Below, piece by piece: positions 1 through 8,587 of a stretch of 64,000 nucleotides of DNA. The notes under the pieces were generated by a model, which saw nothing but the letters and a program-made list of their open reading frames with translations, was not told the DNA's origin and searched no databases. The translations under genes and the position numbers were made by a program. How positions within the stretch are numbered: position 1 is the first letter of the stretch; each line of letters begins with the position of its first letter. Source of the stretch: Spirochaetia bacterium 38H-sp (GTDB lineage: Bacteria > Spirochaetota > Spirochaetia > Winmispirales > Winmispiraceae); the NCBI GenBank assembly GCA_039023545.1, contig JBCHKQ010000001.1:1-64000 (forward strand). The letters run 5' to 3'.

Positions 1-12
1 TTGCGTGAGCTG

Positions 13-42
13 TGTTATATCAAAGTGCTCAACTTATGTCAA
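13..42 (-). promoter_or_regulatory. sigma-70 promoter reading left out of the window
   Basis: On the minus strand a -35 TTGACA (37-42) is followed after exactly 17 bp by a -10 TATAAC (14-19). It would drive a gene to the left of the window. This is a motif match only. Confidence 0.45.
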
Positions 43-108
43 GCATCTTTTTTATTTTTTTTGTTGTCGCTTTTTATAAGGCTTTGTTGTCGCCTCAGCG
101 TGAGTGAG

Positions 109-137
109 AATGTAGTAAATTCTATAAAAACTGTCAA
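109..137 (-). promoter_or_regulatory. possible second leftward sigma-70 promoter
   Basis: On the minus strand a -35 TTGACA (132-137) lies 17 bp from a -10 TACATT (109-114). It is in tandem with the promoter at 13-42. The DNA is very AT-rich, so chance matches are possible. Confidence 0.3.
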
Positions 138-537
138 TAGCTTTTTTCTAAAAAATCTCCAATTTTTGTTTTTATTTTTGTGATAAAAAACTTCTATTGC
201 TCAGCACAATAATGTTATTACTCTCAGCGCAAAATCTTTCTATTATAGTAGCCCGTAAGGGGTAAAGTCCTATTTATCATAAAAGCATTATGTGCTAATA
301 TTACAGATAATTCTTAAGCCTGTGTTATCACTACTGTGTATCTATGCCTGCATGCGATATAAAATCCACCCTCAGGATTATTAGTTTCATAAAGAGAGTT
401 TTTGTTTATACCTCCTTCTATATTGTCTTAATCATATTAAACTTCTGCAAAGATAGCGTCAAGTTTTATTTTTTTTATATGTTTTTTGTCGATGCTGGTT
501 TATAATGCTTAGTAGACTTTTTTAACAGGGGTTTATT
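138..537. other. AT-rich intergenic spacer, no gene seen
   Basis: The spacer has no open frame with a plausible start, ribosome binding site and composition. On the minus strand a promoter (-35 TTGACG 457-462, 17 bp, -10 TAATAT 434-439) precedes a strong AAGGAGG (411-417). The nearest ATG (388-390) is 20 bp beyond that site and opens a frame of only 19 codons. This looks like the start region of a lost divergent gene. On the plus strand a -10 TATAAT (501-506) may serve the esterase at 538. Confidence 0.4.
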
Positions 538-1539
538 ATGCCGCTTTCTTTTGATATGTCTTACGAGCAGCTTCTTTCTTATAATGGGAGAAATCCAAGG
601 CCTGATGATTTTGATGATTTTTGGGACAGGGCTCTAGAATCTGTAGATACGGGTAATATTGATTTTTCTGTTTCCCGTGCCTCTTTTAATCCTGTGCCAG
701 ATATTGCAGAGTTTTTTGATTTGTGGTTTGAGGGTAGTGGTGGTGCCAGGGTCTATGCCAAAATGGTAAAGCCTGTAGGGGGATATGCAAAAAGGCTTGC
801 GGTTTCCGGAAAAATGCCTTGTCTCCTTGAGTTCCACGGGTATTCTATGAATAGTGGTGATTGGCAATCAAAGCTTTCTCTTGCTTTATGCGGTTTTACT
901 GTACTGTCCATGGACTGCAGGGGACAGGGAGGTTTGTCTGAGGATACTGGCGGGGTATCAGGAAATACTCTGTCTGGGCATATTGTAAGGGGGCTGCACG
1001 ATGCTCTTTCTGGAAGGCCAGATAAGTTGCTTTATAGAAATATATTTCTGGATACTGTTTATCTTGCTCATATTGCTATGTCTTTGGACTGGGTGGATGC
1101 AGATAGGCTGTGTGCTACTGGCTGGAGCCAGGGCGGAGGGCTCACTCTTGCTTGTGCTGCTCTTGTTCCTTCTATAAGGAGGGTTGCGCCTGTTTATCCG
1201 TTTTTGTCCGACTACAGGCGTGTATGGGAAATGGATCTTGCAAAAGATGCTTATGAAGAGCTTGCTACTTGGTTCCGCCGTTTTGATCCTATGCATGAGC
1301 GGGAGGATGAGGTTTTTTCTGCTCTGGGTTATATCGATGTGCAGCATCTTGTTCCTAGGATACGGGGGGATGTTCTATGGGGGATTGGTTTTTCCGATAC
1401 GATTTGTCCTCCGTCTTCTCAGTTTGCTGCTTATAATAAGATTGTCTCAAATAAGCGTATGCTTGTTTTCCCTGATTTTGGACACGAGGATTTGCCGGGG
1501 ATTAGGGATAGGTTTCTTGAGTTTTTTCTAGGGCTATAG
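538..1539 (+). CDS. acetyl xylan esterase / cephalosporin-C deacetylase family (CE7)
   Basis: A predicted alpha/beta-hydrolase of 333 residues, the usual length for carbohydrate esterase family 7. These enzymes remove acetyl groups from short xylo-oligosaccharides and related substrates, normally in the cytoplasm. The three CE7 hallmarks are visible: RGQGG near residue 124, the nucleophile-elbow motif GWSQGG near 197, and the C-terminal catalytic His in FGHED near 315. There is no signal peptide, consistent with an intracellular role. The ATG follows an AGGGG ribosome site and a possible -10 TATAAT at 501-506. It stands alone; the next gene has its own promoter. The natural substrate cannot be read from sequence. 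Confidence 0.88.
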   Translation: MPLSFDMSYEQLLSYNGRNPRPDDFDDFWDRALESVDTGNIDFSVSRASFNPVPDIAEFFDLWFEGSGGARVYAKMVKPVGGYAKRLAVSGKMPCLLEFHGYSMNSGDWQSKLSLALCGFTVLSMDCRGQGGLSEDTGGVSGNTLSGHIVRGLHDALSGRPDKLLYRNIFLDTVYLAHIAMSLDWVDADRLCATGWSQGGGLTLACAALVPSIRRVAPVYPFLSDYRRVWEMDLAKDAYEELATWFRRFDPMHEREDEVFSALGYIDVQHLVPRIRGDVLWGIGFSDTICPPSSQFAAYNKIVSNKRMLVFPDFGHEDLPGIRDRFLEFFLGL

Positions 1540-1557
1540 GTTTGCTGTGATTTTCTT

Positions 1558-1603
1558 CTGCCGAGGCAGCAAAACCCGCGGAAGCGAGTTTTGCGTTCGG
1601 TAT
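1558..1603 (-). repeat. hairpin repeat copy 1 (half element)
   Basis: Right-hand half unit: inner foot CTGCCGAGGCAG, stem GCAAAAC/GTTTTGC (1569-1575 with 1588-1594), outer foot CGTTCGGTAT (1594-1603). It lies between the esterase and the lipoprotein gene. Confidence 0.8.
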
Positions 1604-1616
1604 TATAATGTTTTCA

Positions 1617-1645
1617 TTGCAATTAATCAAAAATATCATTAGAAT
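1617..1645 (+). promoter_or_regulatory. promoter of the FMN-lipoprotein gene
   Basis: -35 TTGCAA (1617-1622), 17 bp spacer, -10 TAGAAT (1640-1645). A strong ribosome site AGGAGG follows shortly before the ATG at 1676. Confidence 0.5.
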
Positions 1646-1675
1646 AATAAGATAAACCATATCAGGAGGGATGAT

Positions 1676-2515
1676 ATGAATTCTAAGAAATTTATTTTGC
1701 TTGCGATTGCTGCACTAATGGTTGTTGCGCTTTCTGCATGCCAGGGAGCTCCTGCAAAGTCATATAAGGATGGTATATACTTTGCTCAGGAGGATGATTT
1801 TGCTGCCAATGGATGGAAGTCTGTTGTTATTCTTGAGGTAAAGGATGGCAAGATTGTAAAGGCTGTCTGGAATGGTGCTAACAGGGATGGTAAGGCTGAT
1901 AAGATTACACGCTCAATGGCCGGGCAGTATCCTATTGTTGAGAAGGGTGGCGCTCAGGCTCCGTGGCACGAGCAGGCTGCAAAGGCTGTAGAATATCTGC
2001 TCAAAACTCAGGATCCGGATGCTGTAAAGTATACGGACGAGGAGGGACATACGGATGCTATCTCCGGAGTTTCCATACATGTGAGTGATTTTTTTAAGAC
2101 AGCAAAGAAGGCGCTGGAAAGGGGGCCTGTTGGGTACGGTCCATATAAGGATGGGACATACCATGCAGAGCAAGCTGACTTTGGTCCTCAGGGCTGGAAG
2201 GAATATGTGGATATAACTGTCATAGGTGGCAGGATTGTTGCTGCTCACTGGGATGCTGTCCACAAAGATGGAGGAGATGTCAAATCCGTACGTTCGCAGA
2301 ACGGTGAGTACGGTATGAAGGAAAAGGGCGGATCTCAGGCTGCATGGTATGAGCAGGCTGCCAAGGTAGAAGCATATATTCTCAAAACTCAGGATCCTTC
2401 TGCCATAAGCTACAAGGATGAGGAGGGGCATACGGATGCTATTTCCGGGGTGTCCATACATGTGAGTTCTTTCTTTGAGCTCGCAAAGGAAGCTCTCAAA
2501 AACGCAAAAAAATAA
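1676..2515 (+). CDS. lipoprotein with two FMN-binding-like domains (PplA-like electron carrier)
   Basis: A 279-residue predicted lipoprotein. Residues 1-22 form a signal peptide ending in the lipobox LSAC, so the mature protein would be anchored by Cys22. It then carries two tandem copies (about 30-155 and 157-277) of one domain, each opening with YKDG.Y and closing with GHTDAISGVSIHV. That closing motif resembles the flavinylation motif Dxx(S/T)GA(S/T) recognised by ApbE-type FMN transferases, but with Val in place of Ala and Ser as candidate acceptor. Two-domain FMN lipoproteins of this size (PplA) carry electrons outside the membrane in flavin-based extracellular electron transfer. The neighbours (prenyltransferase, polyprenyl synthase, NDH-2) fit that role. 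No ApbE gene is in the window. Domain and context are well supported; covalent FMN is inference. Confidence 0.75.
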   Translation: MNSKKFILLAIAALMVVALSACQGAPAKSYKDGIYFAQEDDFAANGWKSVVILEVKDGKIVKAVWNGANRDGKADKITRSMAGQYPIVEKGGAQAPWHEQAAKAVEYLLKTQDPDAVKYTDEEGHTDAISGVSIHVSDFFKTAKKALERGPVGYGPYKDGTYHAEQADFGPQGWKEYVDITVIGGRIVAAHWDAVHKDGGDVKSVRSQNGEYGMKEKGGSQAAWYEQAAKVEAYILKTQDPSAISYKDEEGHTDAISGVSIHVSSFFELAKEALKNAKK

Positions 2516-2522
2516 AAAACAG

Positions 2523-2546
2523 AAGGCCCCCGATAGGGGGCTTTTT
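2523..2546 (+). terminator. rho-independent terminator after the FMN-lipoprotein
   Basis: A GCCCCC stem pairs with GGGGGC around a GATA loop, followed by five T. It begins 7 bp after the stop codon. The next gene starts only 38 bp further on, so partial read-through into it is likely. Confidence 0.8.
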
Positions 2547-2583
2547 CTTGCCAATTATCTTTGGCTGTTTTGTCGAGGTCTGC

Positions 2584-3522
2584 ATGCTTACTTTGTATCA
2601 GTTTGCAAGAATAGTTGAAATAAGAACCAAGCTTGTGAGTGTTTCTTCATATCTTATAGGGACTTTGTATGCTTTTGCTTATGCAGAGTCTTTTTCTCTA
2701 TACAGGGCTATACTCATGTTTATAGCTACTATTGCCATAGATATGGGGACTACGGCGTTTAACAGTTTTTTTGATTACTACAGGGGGATAGACAGCAGGG
2801 ATACAAACAGGGAGGAAGATAAGGTGCTTGTGCATCAGAGTGTTGCTCCGGGGTATGCTCTGTTTACAGCCATTGGTCTTTTTGCCCTCTCCATTATTCC
2901 CTCAGTGCTTTTGCTTATTGATGTTGTGATAAGTTATGGTATAGCTAAGGCTTTTTTGCTTCTGGTTGCAGGGATTCTTTCCATGTTGGTAGGATATTTC
3001 TACAATGGAGGGAAAAAGCCAATATCAAGGGGGCCTCTGGGAGAGCTTTTTGCAGGGGGTTTCCTTGGTGGAGTGCTTATAATAATCTGCATATTTATTC
3101 AGAAGGGATACATTGCATATCAGGATACATTGCTTGCACTGCCGTCTACTGTTTTTATAGCATCCATACTTACGGTGAATAACACTTGTGATATAGAAGG
3201 TGACAAAAAGGCAGGAAGAAGAACTCTTTCTATTCTTATAGGCAGGCAAAAATCCGAGATTCTTATATACCTGGAAGCTTTTTTGGCTTTTTCTCTCGCT
3301 TATGCTTGTACTATAAAAAACATTCTGCCTCCAGCAAGTCCTTACACAATCAGCTTGGGACTTTTCTATGCTGTTCCCCAATATGTAAAAATGCACAAAG
3401 CAGGTTTTTCCCATAAGACCAAGGGGATAAGCATGATGCGGATTCTGCGTATATTTACTGTTTTCTCCGCAGCGATAATAATTCCGCTTGCTTTTGCAGT
3501 GCTAAAAAAATTGTCTGAGTAA
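2584..3522 (+). CDS. menA: UbiA-family prenyltransferase (DHNA polyprenyltransferase, MenA/DmkA-like)
   Basis: An integral-membrane prenyltransferase of about 312 residues that would attach a polyprenyl chain to a quinone precursor, most likely 1,4-dihydroxy-2-naphthoate to give demethylmenaquinone. Both Asp-rich motifs of the family are present: NSFFDYYRGIDSRDTNR near residues 59-75 and DIEGDKKAGRRT near 202-213. Several hydrophobic helices are evident. The ATG at 2584 is chosen over 2548 because it follows CGAGG and the protein then starts in the family-typical way. It converges with the polyprenyl synthase that would supply its second substrate. No other menaquinone gene lies in the window, so the aromatic acceptor is inferred. 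Confidence 0.82.
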   Translation: MLTLYQFARIVEIRTKLVSVSSYLIGTLYAFAYAESFSLYRAILMFIATIAIDMGTTAFNSFFDYYRGIDSRDTNREEDKVLVHQSVAPGYALFTAIGLFALSIIPSVLLLIDVVISYGIAKAFLLLVAGILSMLVGYFYNGGKKPISRGPLGELFAGGFLGGVLIIICIFIQKGYIAYQDTLLALPSTVFIASILTVNNTCDIEGDKKAGRRTLSILIGRQKSEILIYLEAFLAFSLAYACTIKNILPPASPYTISLGLFYAVPQYVKMHKAGFSHKTKGISMMRILRIFTVFSAAIIIPLAFAVLKKLSE

Positions 3523-3544
3523 GCCCATAACAGGGGTGTGTTTG

Positions 3545-4552
3545 CTAGTTGAGTCTGTTAGCAAGGCTGTCTATGGTATCCAACAGCACTACAGTCCACT
3601 TGTTTTTGGGAAGAAAAACAAAGTGCTTTTTTGCACGGTTCAAAATGGACAAGACCTCATTTCTTGCCAAATCACAGTAGGGTACGAGCATATCGACAAG
3701 AGCTCTTCTATGTGCAGAAGAGAACAGTCCACCGGACAAAGCCTTGCGAAAAAGGGATATGGCTTTATCCTCATCTTTTTTATTACCACTATTTACGGCA
3801 AGCACAAAAGGGTATCCAACAACTCCTTCCCTCAAATCAGATAGACTACTTTTTCCCATAAGTTCCTTTTTTGAGATGATGTCCAAAATATCATCCATCA
3901 TCTGGAAACTAACTCCAATATCATAACCTATACGTCTCATAGTCTGTTGCATAAACTCGTCTTTACAGACTTCTCTTGCCCCTATATGCATGGCAGCTAC
4001 AAAGAGAGTGGCTGTTTTTCTTATGACACGTCTTATATATTTTCTGCGACCAAACAGTCCCAAAAGCTGTCCTTTTCTAAAGAGCTCGGCATCATCCAGT
4101 TCTTCCGATTCTGCCGTAATGAGATGCTTAAGACCATGCAAGATGACAGATGCATCGCTATCAGATGTAGAGTCATATATGAGCTCAGCAGCAGCACAAA
4201 AGAGCAAGTCACCAACAAGAATGGCATCTTTTACGCCGTAGCCATGATTGATGCTTACAAGACCTCTTCTAAACTCTGCATTGTCTATTATGTCATCATG
4301 CACAAGAGAAGCCATATGCAAAAGTTCTATGGAAGCCGCATATCTATACACAGACTCAGGCAATTTATCTTCCGGCAGAAAAATCCGTGCAGACAAAATA
4401 AGAAGTCCAGGTCTCAGCATCTTGGCATCCCTGTTTATAAAATCCATAACAGGTAAAGTCAGCCTATTGCTCTTTACATTGACACTTTTTTTTATGAGAC
4501 TTCTTACCTTGTTCAGCTCATACGTAAGCTCAGGTATATCTTTCCAGAACAT
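3545..4552 (-). CDS. polyprenyl diphosphate synthase (DmkB/IspB-like)
   Basis: A trans-isoprenyl diphosphate synthase of 335 residues that condenses isopentenyl diphosphate units onto an allylic primer to build a polyprenyl chain. The first Asp-rich motif HDDIIDNAEFRRG is near residue 100 and the second, MMDDILD, near 220. A family-typical GD-LLF segment lies between them. Its ATG overlaps the TGA of the upstream NDH-2 gene (TGATG), so the two are translationally coupled. With the convergent MenA-like gene it forms the quinone side-chain module of this locus. Chain length cannot be told from the sequence. Confidence 0.85.
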   Translation of the reverse strand: MFWKDIPELTYELNKVRSLIKKSVNVKSNRLTLPVMDFINRDAKMLRPGLLILSARIFLPEDKLPESVYRYAASIELLHMASLVHDDIIDNAEFRRGLVSINHGYGVKDAILVGDLLFCAAAELIYDSTSDSDASVILHGLKHLITAESEELDDAELFRKGQLLGLFGRRKYIRRVIRKTATLFVAAMHIGAREVCKDEFMQQTMRRIGYDIGVSFQMMDDILDIISKKELMGKSSLSDLREGVVGYPFVLAVNSGNKKDEDKAISLFRKALSGGLFSSAHRRALVDMLVPYCDLARNEVLSILNRAKKHFVFLPKNKWTVVLLDTIDSLANRLN

Positions 4553-6486
4553 CAGTCCTCTGGCTCATCTATATAAAGGTAGGTTTTCTTGGCAATTTTT
4601 CTCCTGTTCCAAAATTTCTTTATAAACGGCATAACATAATGATCAAGCCCAAATCCTCTACCTGCACCACCCATCATTACAATTGCAGCAGCAATATACC
4701 ACAAGAGTTCAGGACTTCCCCATCCAGATATGATAAACATAACAGCAAGGCCAATGGAAGCAACCGCAGCAGGAAAAACAAAAAGCCCTCCTACAAAGGC
4801 AAGTCCTATCAAAATCTCAGCCAATACAACCAGCGCCTGGGCAATAAAAGCCAAAGCAGGGAACTGCGACAGCACATTATCAGCAAACCATGTGTATATG
4901 CCTAAGGCAGGCATAAGCGACTGCGAAACAGCCTCGGCTGCAGCATCTACCTGTTCGCTTGCTGCACTCACAGCATCCTTAAGAACAACTCCCGGGAGAT
5001 GTATGGCAGAGGCATCCGGAGAAAATATCCCTCCACTTCCGGGATTGAGCCACCCCTCCACAACTTTATTGATACCTTCTATAAGCCACTTGGCACCAAG
5101 AAAAAGCCTTAGTGGCAATGCCCAGTATACTGGTATCTTCCATGCAAAATGGCCATGAACAATGGAACGGCTGTCTTTTATATTGAGAAACTCTTCTTTT
5201 ATATAACCCCATACCGCGTTAAAACCGGCAAGCCCCCACAGATAATGAAGATTGACAAGATGCTTGAGCGCCATTGCAAAAAAACCGCTAATCTTTACAC
5301 CCATAACATCTGCAACAGCATAACGACTGCCTACAGAAACCATAAAACCATGATAATTGCTCTTAAACGCCTCTTTATCCTTTTGCAAAATATCCGCTGC
5401 TATATTAGCCGCAGCAACATGGGAAGTCTGAATAGCAGTCTCCACAACCTGAGGAAGAACCTTCTCACCCTCAACATACCATGAGATATCACCCACAACA
5501 TAAACATTGTTATGCTCAAAAGACTGCATGTACTTGTTTACAAGAAATCTGCCACGTGTACCAACCATATCGCGTTCTTCCTCATCTATATAGCAGGCAG
5601 CCATACCATGAATCCCATCTCCTACCACAACAGAACACTCCCCCCTTGCAGCCTGCCCAAGAGACAAATCAAGCTTGGCACTAAGCTCGCCACCATGTAC
5701 ACCGGCAGTCCATATAAAAGTCTCTGTCTCTATAAAATCATCACCCAGAAGAACCCTCTTTTTCTCCGCACCGGTTATCCTTGTCCCCGTAAGCACCCTT
5801 GCACCCTTCTTAATCAGCCTCTTATGAGCCTTAGCTGCAAGCCTGTCCGTAAAATTGGGCAAAATCCGGTCCAAAGCTTCTACAACAATTATATCTACCT
5901 CTTCCTTAGGAATATGATACTTCTTACACAACACATCCCTATGCTCTACAAACTCACCTGCCAGCTCAACCCCTGTAAAACCACCTCCGGCAATAACAAA
6001 AGTAAGCAAGCGCTTCCTGAGTCTCTCATTTTGAGTAGCCGCAGCTCTGTCAAAACAATCCTCCATATGAGACCTTATCCTTACAGCATCCTCCCAAGAC
6101 CAAAGCGTAAAAGAATTCTCCTGTACACCAGGAATATTAAAAAACTCAGGCGCACCTCCTGCAGCAACAATCAAATAATCATAAGAATACCTGTCATTGC
6201 GACCAATCACAACCGAAGAATCAAAATCCACACCATCCACCCTATCACAAATCCATCTGGTACGCTTACCAGAAAAAATACGCGCAAAACTGACCCTAAC
6301 ACCATCAGGCTCAATCCTCCCCCCCGCAACCTCATGCAAATCAGTCATAAGAGTATGATAATGATTCTTATCAATCAAAATAATCTCAACATCCTCCCTC
6401 CGCTTAAGCCTCTTCTCAAGAACCTTTGCTGCATTGATACCAGCATATCCTCCGCCAATTATCACAATTCTAGTAATATCAGACAT
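4552..6486 (-). CDS. ndh: type II NADH:quinone oxidoreductase with DoxX-like membrane C-terminus (Ndh2)
   Basis: A 644-residue flavoprotein expected to pass electrons from NADH to membrane quinone without pumping protons. The FAD-binding Rossmann motif VIIGGGYAG is at residues 7-15, the NADH-binding motif VIAGGGFTGVE near 165-175, and the second FAD motif VYVVGD near 300. Ordinary NDH-2 enzymes end around residue 400. This one adds roughly 240 residues with several hydrophobic helices resembling DoxX. NDH-2 proteins of extracellular electron transfer loci likewise carry an extra C-terminal membrane domain. The ATG at 6486 is preferred over the upstream one at 6579 because GGAGGGG lies just before it. 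It is coupled to the polyprenyl synthase downstream. Confidence 0.85.
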   Translation of the reverse strand: MSDITRIVIIGGGYAGINAAKVLEKRLKRREDVEIILIDKNHYHTLMTDLHEVAGGRIEPDGVRVSFARIFSGKRTRWICDRVDGVDFDSSVVIGRNDRYSYDYLIVAAGGAPEFFNIPGVQENSFTLWSWEDAVRIRSHMEDCFDRAAATQNERLRKRLLTFVIAGGGFTGVELAGEFVEHRDVLCKKYHIPKEEVDIIVVEALDRILPNFTDRLAAKAHKRLIKKGARVLTGTRITGAEKKRVLLGDDFIETETFIWTAGVHGGELSAKLDLSLGQAARGECSVVVGDGIHGMAACYIDEEERDMVGTRGRFLVNKYMQSFEHNNVYVVGDISWYVEGEKVLPQVVETAIQTSHVAAANIAADILQKDKEAFKSNYHGFMVSVGSRYAVADVMGVKISGFFAMALKHLVNLHYLWGLAGFNAVWGYIKEEFLNIKDSRSIVHGHFAWKIPVYWALPLRLFLGAKWLIEGINKVVEGWLNPGSGGIFSPDASAIHLPGVVLKDAVSAASEQVDAAAEAVSQSLMPALGIYTWFADNVLSQFPALAFIAQALVVLAEILIGLAFVGGLFVFPAAVASIGLAVMFIISGWGSPELLWYIAAAIVMMGGAGRGFGLDHYVMPFIKKFWNRRKIAKKTYLYIDEPED

Positions 6487-6617
6487 ATCCCCTCCAACAA
6501 AATCCAGTCTAAAGCACAAAACAAGAAATCCCAAACAAGCCAATACAATTATACAAGGCATTGTAAAAAAAATCAGCAAACAGTAATTATATTATTTAGA
6601 AAAATTAACAACTTTAA

Positions 6618-6690
6618 TACCGAACGTCGGGAGAGCCCCGCAAAGCAAAAAAAGGCAGAAGAGAGCTCTCCCTCCTGCCTGCAGCAAAAA
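6618..6690 (+). repeat. hairpin repeat copy 2 (half element)
   Basis: Left-hand half unit: outer foot ATACCGAACG (6618-6627), stem GGGAGAGC pairing with GCTCTCCC, then inner foot CTCCTGCCTGCAGCAAAA. It lies between the ferredoxin gene and ndh. Confidence 0.85.
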
Positions 6691-6693
6691 AAT

Positions 6694-6720
6694 AAAAAAA
6701 AGCCTGCAAAAGCAGGCAAA
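6694..6720 (-). terminator. terminator of the ferredoxin gene
   Basis: Read on the minus strand, GCCTGC-TTTT-GCAGGC (6702-6717) is followed by eight T. It begins 5 bp past the ferredoxin stop codon and isolates that gene from ndh. Confidence 0.85.
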
Positions 6721-6721
6721 A

Positions 6722-6904
6722 TCAGACCTTTCTTATGGCACCATAACCGCAATATCTGGTGCAGATACCGCAATCTATACACCTGGAAGTATTGATTTCA
6801 GGCGCAGCAAAACCCCTCTGAGTAATAGCCCCAGCAGGACAAACCCTCACAACCGGGCAGGGATGATTCTGAGGACACCTGTGAGACTCAACCTTAATGG
6901 CCAT
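6722..6904 (-). CDS. small 4Fe-4S ferredoxin-like protein
   Basis: A 60-residue iron-sulfur protein. It carries a CX5CX5CP cluster segment in the first third and a classical CxxCxxCxxxC segment (CIDCGICTRYC) near the C-terminus, enough ligands for one or two [4Fe-4S] clusters. The irregular first half resembles short ferredoxin-like subunits rather than 2[4Fe-4S] clostridial ferredoxin. The ATG at 6904 follows CGGAGG with ideal spacing; an upstream ATG at 6940 lacks one. It lies just upstream of ndh in the same orientation but has its own terminator. A role as cytoplasmic electron carrier near the NDH-2 module is plausible but unproven. Confidence 0.75.
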   Translation of the reverse strand: MAIKVESHRCPQNHPCPVVRVCPAGAITQRGFAAPEINTSRCIDCGICTRYCGYGAIRKV

Positions 6905-7033
6905 AAAACCTCCGACAAAATGAGTATGAAATCGAGACAAATATATATAAAAAATAATATATAGTCAACTATATATGTTGCTACATGCTTGAAGAAAGCA
7001 AGCCAGTGATTTAAATTTCTCCGAGGAGAAAAT

Positions 7034-8458
7034 ATGTCGTACAATTGGAGAGAAATAGACTATGCACTCTATAGCCTGGACATCAGAGGAAGCATCATAA
7101 GAGAAATCTGGCAACCTGATTTTAAACACCTTGTCATGGAGCTATACAAACCAGGACAAGCCATAAACCTGATAATAAGAACAGACTCTACTGGTACGGC
7201 AATATACCCGGCAACAAAAAAGATAAAAAAGCAAAAAAAGCCCCAGCGATTTGTGCAGTTTTTAAGAGCTCACATAAGAGGAGCCAGGATAAAAAGCATA
7301 TACCAGCTTTCCAGAGAAAGAATAATACGTATAGAAACCCACAGCTCACAGGAAAACAACATCTTATGGATAAGGCTATGGGCATCAAATCCCAACATAA
7401 TAGTCACAGACTTGGAGAAAAACATAAAGGAATGCATGTTTAGACGGCCTGGAAGGGAAGAAATGCCTGGCAAAAAATACTCACAACCGGATAATATCGC
7501 AAGAATTTATAAAGATGATACCGGAGGATTTCACCTTAGAAATCCAGAGCTCACAGACAATCCAACAGAATGGTTTAAAAAAATAGAAGAAAATCTAAGC
7601 GGCGAAGAAGAAAAGAAGCTGGAAGACAGACTTAGAGAAAAAATAGCAGCCAATACGGAAGCAGAACTTACCGAGCTGGAAAACAGAATAAAAAATCTAA
7701 AATCTTCTATAAAAGAAGCGGAAAATGCGGACAGGTTAAAACTGTATGGAGATCTGATAACAAGCGAGATATACAGAATAAACCGCGGAGATAGATACCT
7801 GGATACAACAGACTATCACGGCAATGATATAAGAATAGAGCTGGACCCATCTCTCAATGCTCATGAAAATGCGGAAAAATACTACAGAGAATACCACAAA
7901 CAGACAGAAAGAAAAAAAAGAAACTTAGAACAGCTTGAGTCTGCAGAAAAAAAAAGAAAGGAGCTTGCAGAACTCCTAATAAGCCTCCCTGGGAAAGAGC
8001 TTGAGGAACTCAGAAAGCTGGAACGGCAACAGACAAAAAAAGAACAGGAAAACAAAAAAACAGACAGTAAGATACCAGGATTGCAGGTTATAATAAACGA
8101 TTATATAGTAACTATAGGTAGAAACTCAAGAGAAAGCGATGAGATACTCAGAAAATATGCACGTGGAAACGACTACTGGCTCCATGTCAGGGATTGGCCG
8201 GGTGGACATGTTTTTATAAGACCTGCAAAAACCAAAGATGTGCCTCAGCACGTTATAATGAAGGCTGCTCAGCTTGCCGTACATTTTAGCAAGGCAAACA
8301 GGGAAAAGCGTGTGGATTTGTATTGCACACAGGTTAAGTACCTACGCCGTGCCAAACATGGTACGCTGGGAACGGTTATCCCCACACGCGAGAAAAATAT
8401 CGTTATAGAGAGGGACGAGGCTCTTGTGGATAGAATTTTGGGAGGCAGGGAGGCCTAG
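7034..8458 (+). CDS. NFACT family protein (RqcH/FbpA-like)
   Basis: A 474-residue protein of the NFACT (Rqc2/RqcH/fibronectin-binding-like) family. Relatives bind 60S or 50S ribosomal subunits carrying stalled peptidyl-tRNA and help tag the chain with Ala. Residues 1-140 match the NFACT-N region. A charged helical stretch (about 190-350) fits the coiled-coil arms. Residues 360-474 form the NFACT-R domain, with WLHVRDWPGGHVFI and a long basic tail. It is shorter than Firmicutes RqcH (about 570 residues), mostly in the middle. The ATG follows GAGGAG. Ribosome quality control is the likeliest role; surface adhesion is the older family label. Confidence 0.8.
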   Translation: MSYNWREIDYALYSLDIRGSIIREIWQPDFKHLVMELYKPGQAINLIIRTDSTGTAIYPATKKIKKQKKPQRFVQFLRAHIRGARIKSIYQLSRERIIRIETHSSQENNILWIRLWASNPNIIVTDLEKNIKECMFRRPGREEMPGKKYSQPDNIARIYKDDTGGFHLRNPELTDNPTEWFKKIEENLSGEEEKKLEDRLREKIAANTEAELTELENRIKNLKSSIKEAENADRLKLYGDLITSEIYRINRGDRYLDTTDYHGNDIRIELDPSLNAHENAEKYYREYHKQTERKKRNLEQLESAEKKRKELAELLISLPGKELEELRKLERQQTKKEQENKKTDSKIPGLQVIINDYIVTIGRNSRESDEILRKYARGNDYWLHVRDWPGGHVFIRPAKTKDVPQHVIMKAAQLAVHFSKANREKRVDLYCTQVKYLRRAKHGTLGTVIPTREKNIVIERDEALVDRILGGREA

Positions 8459-8465
8459 CCTTTTT

Positions 8466-8540
8466 GTGCCGCAGGCAGTATTGTCTGCAACCTTCCCTCT
8501 GTGCTGTTCCATATAAGCTGCGGACAATACGTTCGGTTTT
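8466..8540 (-). repeat. hairpin repeat copy 3 (half element)
   Basis: Right-hand half unit with inner foot TGCCGCAGGCA, an 11-bp stem (8478-8488 with 8520-8530, one wobble) around a 31-nt loop, and outer foot CGTTCGGT. It lies between the NFACT gene and the Memo gene. Confidence 0.75.
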
Positions 8541-8587
8541 ATTGATTTTTTGTGTTTTTCTATTTAATCTTATTTATGAGGACTCTT

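Noticed and set aside
1..183. Open frame of 60 codons at the left edge
   Set aside because: Very AT-rich, dominated by Phe and Leu codons from poly-T, without ribosome site, and opposed by promoter motifs on the other strand.
388..417. Short minus-strand gene after the AAGGAGG near 411
   Set aside because: The only ATG is 20 bp from the ribosome site and gives a 19-codon frame without features.
5512..6795. Long open frame (427 codons) antisense to ndh
   Set aside because: It mirrors a convincing NDH-2 gene, has a shadow-gene composition rich in Asn, Thr and Lys, and has no start signal or family motif.
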